DNA of 64,000 nucleotides from assembly GCF_020283565.1 (NCBI RefSeq), contig NC_060059.1, positions 46,148,572 to 46,212,571 of the forward strand, in the 5' to 3' direction. The stretch's first letter is position 1; each line of letters opens with the position of its first letter. This stretch comes from Trifolium pratense. Lineage: Eukaryota > Streptophyta > Magnoliopsida > Fabales > Fabaceae. Both the position numbers and the translations under genes were made by a program. The notes under the pieces are model-generated. The model ran no database searches and was not told where the DNA came from. It was given only the letters and a program-made list of their open reading frames with translations. Below are positions 31,885-45,057 of the stretch, piece by piece.

Positions 31885-33200
31885 GGATTACACGATCTAA
31901 GATATTTGCACCATCTGGTTTATAATCGATACATGTTGGGGACGATGTTGGCTTTCCAATTTTAAAGGGTATAAAAACCCTATATAAGACTGTGAATGAT
32001 TGTGTGACGGAATCTTTTTTCATTTTCTGAAAAAGGGGTGGGGAGTATATTGCCCTAGTAACCTTAAATTTATAAGTTTTGTAACGGATGGATCATAGAT
32101 GCCTCAATGACTATAGAGTAAAATGTTGGATGAACTTAATGACCCTAGTCCCTAAATGTGAAAGCTTGTTGTTGCCTTAATTGCTACTCAAGCAATTGTC
32201 TCTATCGGTGTCCGCTTTTCTATTAAGAAAAGTTATGTATTTTTATTCATAATAATGCATGAATGGATATATGTTCTGCTTTGATGATCCATAGTCCCTA
32301 AATTCAATCAGCTGCTCGAAAAAAGGTACAACTTCTTCTTAAGGGAAGAATAAAAACCTTAATTGTGCAAAGGTACAACTTTACCCATTTTTCTCATTCT
32401 TGATGATTCAAGAACTTCAATCTTCTGCTTGAGAAAAACAAAAGAACCTTAATTGTGCAAAAGGTGTTCTGTTCTGTCCCAAAAGAACCTTAAAAGACAG
32501 TTTTTTGTTTGTCACGATAAGACAGTTTCACTCGTTTTTGGAATTTTCACTCTAAGATATTTGCACCATCTGGTTCATAATCGATACATGTTGGGAACGA
32601 TTTTGGCTTTCCAATTTTAAAGGGTATAAAAACCCTATATAAGACTATGAATGATTGTGTGAGGGAATCTTTTTTCAGTATCTGAAAAAGGGGTGGGGAG
32701 TATATTGCCCCAGTAACCTTAAATTTATAAATTTTGCAACGGATGGATCATTGATGCCTCAATGACCATAGAGTAAAATGTTGGATGAACTTAATGACCC
32801 TAGTCCCTAAATGTGAAAGCTTGTTGTTGCCTTAATTGCCACTCAAGCAATTGTCTCTATCGGTGTCCGCTTTTCTATTAAAAAAAGTTATGAATTTTTA
32901 TTCATAATAATGCATGAATGAATATATGTTCTGCTTTGATGATCCGTAGTCCCTAAATTCAATAATCTGTTTGAAAAAGGTACAACTTCTGCTTAAGGGA
33001 AGAAAAAAAAACCTTAATTGTGCAAAGGTACAACTTTACCCATTTTCTCATTCTTGATCATTCAAGAACATTCAATCTTCTGCTTGAGAAAAACAAAGAA
33101 ACTTAATTGTGCAAAAGGTGTTCTGTTCTGTCCCAAAAGAACCTTAAAAGACAGTTTTTTGTTTGTCACGATCAGGGAGTTTCACTCGATGAACATGCTT
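31885..33200. repeat. Direct duplication of about 655 bp (two copies)
   Basis: The block starting TAAGATATTTGCACCATCTG at 31898 recurs at 32553, and the copies run in parallel through GTAACGGATGGATCAT (32082/32737), TGTTGGATGAACTTAATGAC and GGTGTTCTGTTCTGTCCC (32463/33118). Identity is high with small indels. Non-coding. Confidence 0.8.
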
Positions 33201-35780
33201 TGTTTTATACATTTTGTAACGGATGGATCACAGATGCCCCGATAAGATAAAATGTTGGATGAACTTAAAGACCATAGTCCCTCAATGTGAAAGTTAGTTG
33301 TTGCCTTAATTGCTACTCAAGCAATTGTCTCTATCGGTGCCTTTAAAAAAAAATATGAATTTGTATTTATAATATTTGCATGAATGAATATATATTCTGC
33401 TTTGATGACCCTTAGTCCCTAAATTCAATTTTGCAACTGCAATTAGAAGTGATGTTGCATTATGAACAACATTCAATCTTCTGCTTCATAAAAACAAAAC
33501 TAAAGAACCTTAATTGAGCAAAGGTGTTCTTTCTGTCCCATGACCCTTTTGTTTGTTTGGCAAGAATTTTTGAAAGATTAACTTTTTCCTTTGGTAAGGT
33601 AAATTTTAGAATAGAGACTGCATGGGTATGTGAAAATTGTCCCATTACAGTTTCCGATCAAACCTTTTTAGTGGACTTGATTTGTGTACATTTGAAGAGT
33701 ATGGATGTGTCATATTAGGTATGGATTGGCTCTCAGCCAATTCGGTATATCTTGGATGCATAAAGAAAATTGTTTTCATACCACCCGAAAACATGGCAGA
33801 AGGATAAGTCATATCTGCATTACTTGATAATTCTTGAAAAAATTGTGTTTGATTTATCTAATAAATTCAAACAAAGGGGTGGAGTATATTGCCCTAGTAA
33901 CCCTAAATTTGACCATTGGAATCGATGAATATACTATGTTTTATAAATTTTGTAACGGATGGATCATAGACGACTCAATGACTATTGAGTAAAATGTTGG
34001 ATGAACTTAATGACCCTAGTCCCTGAATGTGAAAGCTAGTTGTTGCCTTAATTGCTACTCAAGTAATTGTTTCTATCCGTGTCCTCTTATCTATTAAAAA
34101 AATTATGAGTTTTTATTCATAATAATGCATGAATGGGTATATATTTTGCTTTGACGACCTTTAGTTCCGAAATTCAATTCTGCTACTGCATTTAAAAGTG
34201 ATTTTGCATTATGAACTTAATCACCCTAGTTCCTAATGTTTCATAAGTTTTCTAAGGGATGGATACTTCAATAACCTTAGAGTAAAATGCACTACGAACT
34301 CTTTATTCATAAAGGAAAAGTTGGATGGTGGCCTTAAAAGAAATTTGAATATGAACTTTTATTCAAAATGTGTGTGACCCTAATTGTGAAAATGTCACTA
34401 AGATGATTTTTGTTTTTCTTTTCATTATCTATAAAGGGTGATATGGTATACATGAACCCACTAACTCCAAATCCGATAATAAGATGGTTTTACTTTTTTC
34501 CATGATTTTTGTAAGGGATTGTCTTGTTAAAACAAATATGTTGGATGATGCCTTAATGCCAAAGCTAGTTGTTGTCTTAAATGCAATTTTAATATAAAAT
34601 TTTATTCATAATATAAAGCACAAATGTTTTCTATTGTGCTTTGATGACCCTAGTCCTTGTATTCAATTATGCAAATGCAATTAGAAGTGATTTTGCATTA
34701 TGAACTTAATGTCCCTGATGTTTCATAAGTTTTGTAAGGGAATGTGAAAGTTGGAATCGAAAGTTGGAATCGATGAATATACTTTGTCTTATAGATTTTT
34801 TAACAGATGGATCATAGATATCTCAATGACCATAGAGTAAAATGTTGGATGAACTTATTGACCCTAGTCCTTGAACGTGAAAGCTAGTTGTTGCCTTAAT
34901 TGCTACTCAAGCAACTGTCTCTATTGGTGTCCGCTTTTCTATTAAAAAAATTTATGAATTATGAATTTTTATTCATAATAATGCTTAAATGGATATATAT
35001 TCTGCTTTGATGACCCTTAGTCCCTAAATTCAATTCTGCAATTGCAACTAGAAGTGATTTTCCATTATGAACTTAATGACCCTTTGTCCCTCACTGGAAA
35101 ATGAATTATGATTCTTTATTCATAATGGAAAAATTGGATGGAGGCTTTCAAAGCAAAGCAATTTGAATATGAAATTTTATTCAAAACGTGAATGATGTCT
35201 ATTGTATTTTTATGACCCTAATTGTGAAACTATCACTAGTGGTATGATATACATGAGATCACTAACTCCAAATTCGATGGATATACTAGTGGTAAGGGAT
35301 TGTCTTGGTGGCTCAAAATGCCGGATGATACCTTAATATAAAATTTCATTCATAATATAAGGCATGATTATTATCTATTGTGCTTTAATGACCCTAGTCC
35401 CTAAATGCAAGTTTGCAACTACAGTATGAACTGATTTTACAAATGCAAAAAGCATTGCGTCCTTGTGTTTAAACTGTTTGAAGCATAGTACAAAGAAACC
35501 AACTCTTTGGAGTCTGAACTGTTTCTTATGGTATTTATCTGGTATATATGGCATTATGGCCATGAGGTTGTATCTGTTAAGTCTTTTTTACTGCAGATCT
35601 ATTGTGAAATTTGATAAAATCTGGTGGGTGGTTGTATAAGAATCAGATAGCACTATATTTGTGTTGATAATTATAAATGTAAGTCTTGGATTTAGTAACT
35701 GAAAAAGGTAGAACCTTACCCATTTTTATCATTCTTGATCATTCAATATAATTCAATATTCTGCTTGATAAATAAAAAAA
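33200..35780. repeat. Decayed copies of the same repeat family
   Basis: Partial copies of the GTAACGGATGGATCA / ATGTTGGATGAACTTAATGA / GTTGCCTTAATTGCTACTCA block recur near 33220, 33950 and 34800 with growing divergence. No coding frames. The same words recur at 37440-39420 and again after the Mutator-like element at 53050. Confidence 0.65.
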
Positions 35781-35784
35781 CCTT

Positions 35785-36920
35785 TTGTTGGTGAACATAG
35801 CGGTGTTCAGGTTCAGCATGCTAATAAGGTGGTTAATTCCCAAGGTTCAACGGTGATTTCGAAACCGAAATCTCATGGAACTGTTAGTGTTGAAACTCCA
35901 AAGCATGCTGGTGGGTAAATGAGAGATTGATGGTTCAGGTGTTGTCTTCATGCACAAGGTATATGATTCCCGTCTCAGTTTTTTATGTTTTGATTTCATG
36001 AGTGGAGGTTAATGGATATATTGTTGAATTTTGTGATGTATCAATTTTCCTAGTTTATATATATTTTTTCTTCATAATAATTGTTTGAATCTCAGCCTTA
36101 TGGGATATTAGACAATCAAACAAAATGTTTTCAAGAACATTCAAAAGAAACTTATATGCTCTGTGCTGAGAGTCTGACACCCTGAGGTTGAAAGATAAAT
36201 TTCGTTTTCTATGGTAATTTTTTTATTTTCAATCTACATATTTATTTGAAGTTCATAATCCTCTTCTTCTGTTCTCTTGTTTCAATAAAAATCAAGAGGG
36301 ATGTTTCAATCACCTTTCCGCCAACTCGCATTCCTTCAACTATTGAGTACATAGCTGATGGAGGTTTTGGTGCAGCTTGTGCAGAGAATAGACCATTTGG
36401 ATTGTCTCCAGATTCACGCTTCCTTTGGGTTGATAAATACAAAATGTTTTATTGTTGAACATAGTGATGTCCAGGTTCAGAATAGAATGCTAATAAGGTG
36501 GTAAATTCCCAAAGGTTCAATGGTGAAACCGAAATCTCATGGAACTATTAGTGGAGGACTGTAACTGAAGTTGAAAGCATGCTGGTGAGTAAAGGGATTG
36601 TTGATGGTTCAAGTGTTGGTGTTGATGTGGCTTCATCCACAAATTAGAGCAACTTTGAACATGAAAAGCCTGATCAAGAGGTATATGATTCCTGTCTCAA
36701 TTTTTTATGTTTTGATTTCATGAGTGGTGGTTATATTATTGAATTTTTTTTGTTCATAATAATTGTTTGAGTCTCAGACTTATGGGATATTAGACAATCA
36801 AACACAATTTTTTCAAGAACATTCAAAAGAAACTGATATGCTCTATGCCGAAACCCTGAGGTTGAAAGATAAACTTAGTTTGCTGTGGTAGTTTTTTATT
36901 TTCATTCCACATATTTGCAT
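35785..36920 (+). pseudogene. Tandem exon-like fragments of an unidentified gene
   Basis: Two units of about 470 bp (35785-36250 and 36453-36920) each begin with an exon-like frame (first copy: EHSGVQVQHANKVVNS, then SKPKSHGTVSVETPKHAGG), followed by GTATATGATTCC (35959, 36682; donor-like) and CTTATGGGATATTAGACAAT. Between them lies the ADGGFGAACAENRPFG fragment (36236-36455) shared with 23633. The second unit carries frameshifts. Protein identity unknown. Confidence 0.45.
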
Positions 36921-39688
36921 TCATGCAACAAAATTCAATCTTCTGCTTGATAAAAACAAAATAACCTTACTAATTGAGCAAAAGGTGTTTTGTCCTAAGA
37001 CCCTGTTTGGTACCAATATTTTGAAATATAGAACTTTTTTGTTTACTATGGTAATTTTTGGCACTCTCAATCTAATATATTTGCACTGGTACATGTTGAG
37101 ATTCCCATTTTTGATTTAGTCAAAAACATTCAATCTTTTGCATTAAAAAATGTAGAGCCTAACTCATTTTTCTCATTCTTGATTATTCAAGAAATTCAAT
37201 CTTTTGCTTGAAAACAAGAAACTTTAATTGAAGAAATGTGTTATGTCCCAAGAACTTACAATATTCTGCTTATTGGAAAGTTCATTCCAAAATATTTCCC
37301 CGTTTGGTTTATAATCAATACCTATTGGGAACGATGATGGGTTGTCGTTTTTTTCATTCTTGAGTATTCAAGAACTTTCAATCTTCTTCTTCGAAAAAAA
37401 TGAACCTTCAATTTTTGTAAGAGATTAAATGTTTTGATGCCCAAAAATATTGGATGAACTTAATGACCCTAGTCTTTGAATGTGAAAGCTAGTTGTTGTC
37501 TTAATTGTCACTCAAGCTATTATCTCTATCAATGTCCTCTTTTTTCTCAAAAATAAATTATGAACTTTGATTCATAATGCATGAATGGATATCTATTTTG
37601 ATTTGGTGCCCCTTAGTCCCTAATTTCAATTTTACAGCTGCAATTATAAGTGGTTTTGTATTATGAACTTAATGACCTTAGTTTCTAATGTTTCATAAGT
37701 TTTGTATGGGATGGATGCCTCAATGACCTTGGAGTAAAATGCATTACAAACTCTTTATTTATAAAGGAAAAGGTGGATGGTGGCCTTTAAAGAAGTTGGA
37801 CGGTGCATGGTCTCTAATTGTGGAACTGTCATTGAAATGATTTTTTTTCTTCATTATCCATAAAGGGTAGTATGGTATACATGAGCCCACCAACTCCAAA
37901 TTCAATAATAAGATGGTTATACTTTTTTCCATGTTTTTTTTGTAAGAGATTGTCTTGATAACCCAAAAAAGTGGATGATGCCTTAATGCGAAAACTAGTT
38001 GCCTTAAATGCAATTTTAATATTAAATTTTGTTCTTAATATAAGGCATTAAGGCATAAATATTAGCTATTATGCTTTTATGACCCTAGTACCTAAAAGCA
38101 ATTTTCAACTACAATATGAAGTGATTTTGCCAATGCAAAATGGAGTGCATGCTTGTGTTGGATTAGTCTATTGATAAAGGTTTCCAAGGAATAAATGAAT
38201 CAACTGAAGCAAAGTACAAAGAAACTAACTCTTTGGTATATATGGCATTAAGCTTACCATCTATTTCATATAAGGATGCTTGTATTGTAATCAATGGAGG
38301 AAAGCGTAACAAGTTTGTATGTGTCAAAATTTTTGATTGCAGGTGGATGTATAAGAATAAGATAGCACTAGATTTGTGTTGATAATTATAAATGCAAGTC
38401 TTGAATTTAGTAACCGAATACAGGTGGCCTCTCTGGTATGCAATCTAAAAACTTGCTGTGATGACTGTTGACAGTTCTTTCAGACATTATTATTATGTAA
38501 CAGGTATGCTTTGTGCCAAGAACCCTGAAAGATATGGTCATTCATGCTTGTTGAGATACCTATTTTTTTCATTTTAGATTTAGTCAAGAACATTCAATCT
38601 TCTACTTGAAAAAACTTGGAACCTTACCCATTACTTTCATTCTTGATTATTCAAGAACATTCAATTTTTAGCTTGAGAAAAAAAGCGAGCCTTCAATTTT
38701 GTTAATCATCATAATTTAAAAGGGTATAAAAACCTTGTAAGATTGTGAATCATTGCGTGTTGGAATCTTTTTTAATTATCCGAAAAAGGGGTGGGATATA
38801 TTGCCCTAATAACCCTAAATTTGACCGTTGGAATCTTGTTATAAGTTTTGTAACGGATGGATCATAGATGCCTCAATGACCATAGAGTAAAATATTGGAT
38901 GAATTTAATGACCCTTAGTCCCTGAATGTGAAAGATAGTTATTGCTTTAATTGTCACTCAAACAATTGTCTGTATCGGTGTCTTATTTTATGTCAAAAAA
39001 ATATACTCATATATGAATTTTTATTCATAATACATGAATGGTATCTAATCTATTGTGCTTTGATGGCTCTTAGTCCCTAAATTCAGTTTTGCAACTGCAA
39101 TTATCAATGATTTTGCATCATGGTTGTAATGATCCTGTTCTCTAATGTTTCATTAGTTTTGTAAGGAATAAATGTCTCAATAAGATAATTACCTCAGAGT
39201 AAAATGCACTATGATTACTGGATTACATTTATTGTCTTTTTATGATCCTAATCTTGAAACTGTCACCGAGATAAATGTTTTTCATTATCTATAGTGTGGT
39301 GTGGTAAACATGAACCCACTAACTCCAAATTCAATAATAAGATAAGATGAATATACTTCGTTCTATGATTTTTGTAAGGGATTTTCTTGATGGCCCATGG
39401 ATGATGCTTTAATGTGAAAGCTAGTTGATGAGAAGGAATTCTAAAGTGATAAGCTATTCATGTTTTTTTTTATAACCGGTATTGGCTTTCATTATGATTC
39501 TTGGTTATCTTTTCTATTGTGAGGGCATTATGTTATTTATTTCATTATGATGGTTTTTATTGGTTTTATGATTTCAAACATGGTTGAATAATATAGATTC
39601 ATATAACAACATATTCTTACACTGTTGCAGTTCTATAATAGCAGGCTGTCATCCATTTAGATTCATTATGACACCACTCTCTCCCATA
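36921..39688. repeat. Further decayed members of the repeat field
   Basis: Words such as CAAGAACATTCAATCTTCTGC, TGACCCTAGTCCCTAAAT and GTAACGGATGGATCATAG recur near 37440, 37700, 38580 and 38850. There are no coding frames. The Mutator-like element interrupts this field at 39698. Confidence 0.6.
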
Positions 39689-39697
39689 AATGTGGAG
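39689..39697. repeat. 9-bp target duplication AATGTGGAG, left
   Basis: Identical to 52556-52564 and directly adjacent to the terminal inverted repeat. Confidence 0.93.
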
Positions 39698-39765
39698 GAA
39701 GTTTTCTCTCCCGACCCCCCCCCCCCCCCAATTCTTTTATACCCCCGAAAATCTCATTTTACGAA
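39698..39765. repeat. Left terminal inverted repeat of Mutator-like element
   Basis: Starts GAAGTTTTCTCTCCCGAC and continues as a C run of about 15, then TTCTTTTATACCCCCGAAAA; it matches the inverse of 52488-52555 with mismatches. CTTCGGTTTATATAAACC-type words follow at 39779 and recur in the right end. Confidence 0.85.
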
Positions 39766-39914
39766 CCGCAGGCCAAGGACTTCGGTTTATATAAACCATT
39801 CGCTGAATTACTTCGGTTAATGTTAACCGAAAAACGAGAATTTAAAAAGGTTACGGATAGAAGATCGATTTTTCACGCATTTGAGGCTTGAAATCAAGAT
39901 TGAAGCATCATCTA

Positions 39915-42900
39915 ATGGATTCAACACGCACCAAAGCACAAAACTCAGGTAACCACCGATTTAAATTCGTTTTTTCTTGCTATCATAGGCTCTGTTTTTC
40001 GTAGGGGTTCTGACAGTAACCCTTCGGGGAATATAAACCGAAGTCAAGTTATGTGACCTTCGGGTTATACGAACTGAAATGTTGATCCACTGCCCTAGGC
40101 TTAGGCTTGGCTTGACTTGGCTTCATATTGACTTATAAATTGTACTTCATATTGACTTGGCTTTATTTTGGCTTCATATTGACTTCATAGTGTCCTATGT
40201 GTTTAATTAGTGTTGTAATAGGATTGTAAATATTATGTGTGGTTGATTGATTGTTTTTTCATTTGCGTATGCTGTAGTTACGGAAGGCGAAAAAAACGAA
40301 GTTGTCGAAGTTAGGCGACCTGTTGTGCTTGGCCTTTTTGCAACCGGCATTGTTCTAGTTGGTCAACCAAGTAGTCCTCCTAATGTGCCGCAGCCGATAG
40401 AAATTGACACATCGTCTCATTTTGCGACTGATAGGCAAGAGAACGACAGAGATGAGTTGATCTAATGGGCTCGAAGCGTGTCGCAAAGTTTAAGGTTCGC
40501 AATTATAGTTAGGCGATCCGATTCGGACGAGAAGAGAAAGGCTCAACTGGTGTTAGAGTGTGAACGTAGTGGGAAGTATGTTTCAGCCAAGAAGAAGTTG
40601 AAATCTGATACCTCCAGAACAAGAAAATGCGAATGTCCATTCCGACTCCGTGGGTATTACAACAAGGAAACAAAACTATGGCGTTTGACTGTTGTCAACG
40701 GTATGCATAACCACGAGTTGGACAAAGGGCTTGAAGGGCATCTCGTGGCGGGGCGTTTGAAACTGCAAGAGAAAGATTTTATGGACGAGATGACAAGGAA
40801 TGCGGTGGCTCCAAAAAACATATTGTCCACATTAAAGGAGAGAGATCCGGAAAACAAGACCTCGGCAAAGCAAATGTACAACGCTCGTCATAAGTACAGA
40901 GCTAAAATGAGGGCGTCCATGACTAAGATGCAACACTTATGCAAGAAGCTTGATGATAACAAGTACTACTACAAGTATCGGACGGTTGTTGAAGATGGAG
41001 TTGAACATCTTCAAGATATATTCTTTGCACATCCGAGGTCCATAACTTTATTGAACTCTTTTCATACTGTGCTGATGGACTCGACATACAAAACCAGCAA
41101 GTACAAAATGCCGCTGTTTGAGATAGTCGGATTCACTTCGACCGAGAAGACATTCAACGTTGCTTTTGCCTGGCTTAGTAACGAAAAGGAAGACAACTTT
41201 ATATGGGCTCTGCAACAATTACGTTGTTTGTTAAGGCGTGAGACAAATTTGCCGAAGGTTATCTTGACGGATCGAGATTTAGCTTTGATGAAAGCTATTC
41301 CGGCTGTGTTTCCAGAAGCGGCAGCGTTGGTTTGTCGGTTCCATGTTAAGAAGAATGTGAGGACCAAGGCAGCCGAGCTGGTCAAGGTGAGGGATGGAGA
41401 AAAGGTCAAGGCGACGGACATGAGGGAAAGAGTCTGTTTGGCGTTTGAGGATGTGTTAGACTAGTCTACTGAGGCCGAGTATACTGAAAATGTTATGGCT
41501 TTTAGGAAGTTATGTGAGAGGTGGCCAAAATTTGTTCGGTACGTTGAAGAGACAATTTTGGACACCGACAAAGTGAAGGTCGTGAGTGCATGGGTGGACA
41601 AGTATATGCACATGGGCAACCATACGACAAATAGAGCCGAAAGCGCACACCGTGTTTTGAAAAGTTACTTGACCGACGGTCTCGGTGATTTGGTGAAGGG
41701 TTAGGAATCGATGCACAGAATGTTAGGCAATCAATTCACCCAAGTGCAAACTGAATTTGGCCAGAACATGTCTGTGTATGGACACACATACCGGAAGAAA
41801 CAACTTTACTCGACTTTGATGTTTAAAGTCTCTAGACGTGCATTGAGATACATCCACACTGAATCACAAAGAGTCGAGTTTACTGGTATGGATAGCTTGA
41901 AGTGTGGTTGTCTGATGAGGACTAACTACGGGCTGCCATGTGCGTGTTTGATTGCCAAGAAACTGCACCACAATAGGCCCATTAGACTCGATGAGGTGTA
42001 CAAACATTGGAAGATAATTTGTTTCCAAGATGAAGAAGTTGGTGGCGACGTCGAGGACGATTATGCGTGCACGACAGAGTGGCAAGCAATTCAGGTGCGT
42101 GTTTATTAAAGGCATAATTTCCAATTCTTTTATTTTACGATTTTACGATCATTATGCGTTGGTTTTTAATTTTCAATGGCATAATTTTTTGTTTGTTTTA
42201 GGAACGATTGAGGACATCTGATGTAAGCATGAAACATGAGATCCGAGATCAACTTCGCAAGATTGCGTATCCTGCAACCACCGATGTGGAGCCTCCGACC
42301 ACAAATGTAAAATCAAAAGGGGCTAAAAAGAAAAAGGTGGTCCGTGAAACAAGATCCACCAGCAGAGATAAGTCTAGATGGGAGCATGTTGAAGAATATT
42401 TCACGGAGACACAAGCGTCGCAATCGTCAAAGCCATCTCCGTCAATTCCGTCCCACTCAAGGCCATCATCATCACAACCTACCGCATCAAACCATATGCC
42501 TACGGTGTCTGAAGCTCCGCTCACTATGTCCAACCCATTGCCACTAACCTCATCATCTCAAATTTTTGGAATTAACCACATGCCAAAATTCATGCATCCC
42601 TTCATTGAAGATATCACCAACGTGGACGGCGACGGCTATTGTGGTTATCGTGCCGTTGCATTGGCTCAGAGAGGCAACGAAGATGATTTTGAGCTGATAC
42701 GGTGCAACATGAGCAGGGAGTTGCGATTGAATAAGGATATGTATGTTGCTATATTTGGTTGCGAGGAGCGTTACCAATATATCTGTGATGCACTACTCCC
42801 ACCCCCGAGGACGAGACAACGTAATAGTATTAGGAATAGTGTTGCACCGATGGATAAATGGTTCACGTTGCCGGATATGGGACATATCGTGGCCACCATA

Positions 42901-43236
42901 TTGGATAGAGTAGTTGTTCAGCTCTCCGTACTTCAAAACGGCCCTTGTGAAACTTTTTTCCCATTGCGTTGCATTTCGTCACCAAACCCGTCTTCAAGGG
43001 TTATTTGCCTTGGCGTGTTACCGGATCACTATGTTTTGGTAAAGCTTAAAGTTGGGTGTCCGATACCCAAATCAAACAAATCGTGGAAGCAATATTGTGC
43101 TAAACAAAGTTTGGGCTGGGAAGCTTCATTCACATCTGCGCAGCATAAGTTCGAGGAGATGATGAGCACCGAGAACGTTGTCCCCGTCAAAACAGTTGGT
43201 GCAGGCAGTAGAGAAACTCTGTTGGTGATTGACTGA
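39915..43236 (+). pseudogene. MULE transposase fused to OTU-like protease domain, three exons, three premature stops
   Basis: Predicted exons 39915-39948, 40278-42094 and 42202-43236 have GT/AG borders and keep phase (about 961 aa). Domains in order: FAR1/WRKY-GCM1-type zinc DNA-binding region (CERSGKY, CECPFRL, HNHEL), MULE DDE transposase (LMDSTYKT, ILTDRDLALMKAI, then NRAESAHRVLK), SWIM-like zinc motif (CGCLMRTNYGLPCAC), Ser/Pro-rich linker, and an OTU-like domain with the catalytic VDGDGYCGYRAVA and a His in PDHYVLVKL. In-frame stops: TAA 40463-40465, TAG 41462-41464, TAG 41702-41704. The stops are consistent with C-to-T or G-to-A changes (CAA or CAG to stop, TGG to TAG). The protein would bind the inverted ends and cut and paste the element; the OTU part may act on ubiquitin-like conjugates. 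This copy makes no full-length product. Confidence 0.88.
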
Positions 43237-44305
43237 TCATTTGGCCTATTTTGATGTATTTTATGTTGTTATATATTTTGATGTAACGAACATCCATTTT
43301 GTAATGATATGATTCGAGATGTAATGACATCCATTTTGTTATGAAACATATTGGAGTGATTTGGTGTTGTTTAATTGTTTGTGTCGATATAATGATATTG
43401 GTGTTTGAAATAATTTTAATGTTGTATACTTGTATAAATTTCTTTTCCAATATGAATGTGTCTGAATGAACAGCCTTAACAATGGAATTTGCGCGGATGT
43501 CATTCCATGGAAGGTCGTGAGTTACAATATCATTGGTTGTCATGAAAATACATTTCGGTACCTACGTACCGGAATTTACCCAGATTTTGGTAAACATCTG
43601 CCGAATCAGCCTAATTCCAGTGAAGAACCGAAATTTTCGGTAGATTGGTGCCGAAATCTGGGGACATTCCGGCAAATAGTTACCGAACTATATATTTCGG
43701 TAAACATCTGCCGAATCCTATAAATTCCAGTGAACCACAGAAAGTTTCGGTAACTTGGTACCGAAATGAGGGGGTATGACAAGTAACTTCGGTGAATGTT
43801 AACCGAACCCATGAACTTCGGGGAATGCGAACCGAAAACTGACTTTGACCATAGGGAATTACATAACTATATATTTCGGTAAACATCTGCCGAATCCTAC
43901 AAATTCCAGTGAACCACTGAAATTTTCGGTAAATTGGTACCGAAATAAGGGGGTATGACAGTTAACTTCGGTGAATGTTAACCGAACCCTTAAACTTCGG
44001 GGAATGCGAACCGAAATATGGTTTCATCGCTCCAAATTTCAACTGTTGACTGGGGGGTATAAAAGAAAACTGGGGGGTAGAAAAGAATCAAACATATGAC
44101 TAAAAAATTGTTAAAAATCCTATATATAAATTAATCGATACGAATCCGGCAATTAATTTATGGTTGAGATTACACCGACACTTTTTGTGGTCGAGATTGG
44201 ACCGACAATTTTTTATTTTTTTTTGTGGTCAAGATTACACCGACAATTTGTTGTGGTTAAAATTACACCGACGAAATTATGTGGCTGTAATTAGTTTGGA
44301 TGTAG
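43237..44305. repeat. TTCGGT/ACCGAA palindrome array 1
   Basis: From about 43540 to 44040, units of about 110 bp contain TTTCGGTAAACATCTGCCGAA (words at 43589, 43699, 43878), AATTCCAGTGAACCAC and GGTGAATGTTAACCGAACCC. A simple ACACCGACA repeat follows (44170-44280). The first 300 bp are the AT-rich 3' region of the transposase gene. TATAAAA at 44306 lies ahead of the next ORF. Confidence 0.75.
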
Positions 44306-44361
44306 TATAAAACCGCCGTATGTGTATAGTTGGGAAACACACGTTTTCACAATTTCGCAAA

Positions 44362-44733
44362 ATGAGTGCTTCAAATCGGTTTGTTAATAACAATAGGGCG
44401 ACATCTCATGCATTTTCAGTTAAGTTTCGCGGTAACGACGAGTTGTTCTGCGTTGACCTGTCGAACACTTTGACGACTATTCAGGCTCTTAAAAGCAAGA
44501 TCGAAGTCATGTATCGCTTCAAATACGGCAGACAAATCAAAATAGAAAAAATTGCGTATTACGAATCGACAATCGATCTGGCCAGTGATAATGTCGGTGG
44601 ATATGATGAGCAACCGCGAAAATATGAGTGGAAGGAGTTGAAAAATGACGAAGATGTGAACGACATGTTCAATGGGGTAGAAGTGGATCCGAAATATCCA
44701 CGTTTGTATGCTACCTTAGTAGTTACAAACTGA
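44362..44733 (+). CDS. Small protein 1 of Mutator-like element, PB1/ubiquitin-like fold suspected
   Basis: 123-residue ORF. A TATAAAA box at 44306-44312 lies about 50 bp upstream of the chosen ATG (44362, followed by SASNRFVNNN); an in-frame ATG at 44320 is too close to the TATA box. The pattern FRGNDELFCVDLSN...TIQALKSKIEVMY, then KYEWKELKNDEDVNDMF, resembles the PB1-like N-terminal region of plant MULE proteins, here as a stand-alone protein. A second ORF of similar layout follows at 45058. No enzymatic motif. The GC content and intact frame suggest it was under selection until recently. Confidence 0.55.
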   Translation: MSASNRFVNNNRATSHAFSVKFRGNDELFCVDLSNTLTTIQALKSKIEVMYRFKYGRQIKIEKIAYYESTIDLASDNVGGYDEQPRKYEWKELKNDEDVNDMFNGVEVDPKYPRLYATLVVTN

Positions 44734-45057
44734 AATTTTGCTATTCATGTTGTTGAATTTTCAGTTATGTTGTCGTTACATTTTCGTTTACGTTATCGCT
44801 GATTTTTTAGTTATGTTGATGTTGACTTTTTAATTAATGAATGCTTTTATGTTGCACGTTTTTTATGTTCCATCTAAATTTTCTAAACGCTCGCCAAACG
44901 AATCAACACCCACCTACCACATTTAAGTCCACCTAACTCCGTTAACTACCAATCCACCTCATTAACGCTTACCTACCGCCATAATGTGTACCAAACCCAT
45001 CTTTAAATTCACGTGTTTTGTTGAATTCAACACTCGACAGAAAAAAAAAAAGGGAAA
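44734..45057. other. AT-rich spacer between the two small ORFs
   Basis: No ORF. It includes the 3' region of the first small ORF and a short A run (45040-45050) before the ATG at 45058. Confidence 0.6.

Noticed and set aside
39712..39730. Long C run at the left end of the Mutator-like element as a functional motif
   Set aside because: The right end has only six Gs at the matching place, so the run is probably slippage or a sequencing artefact.
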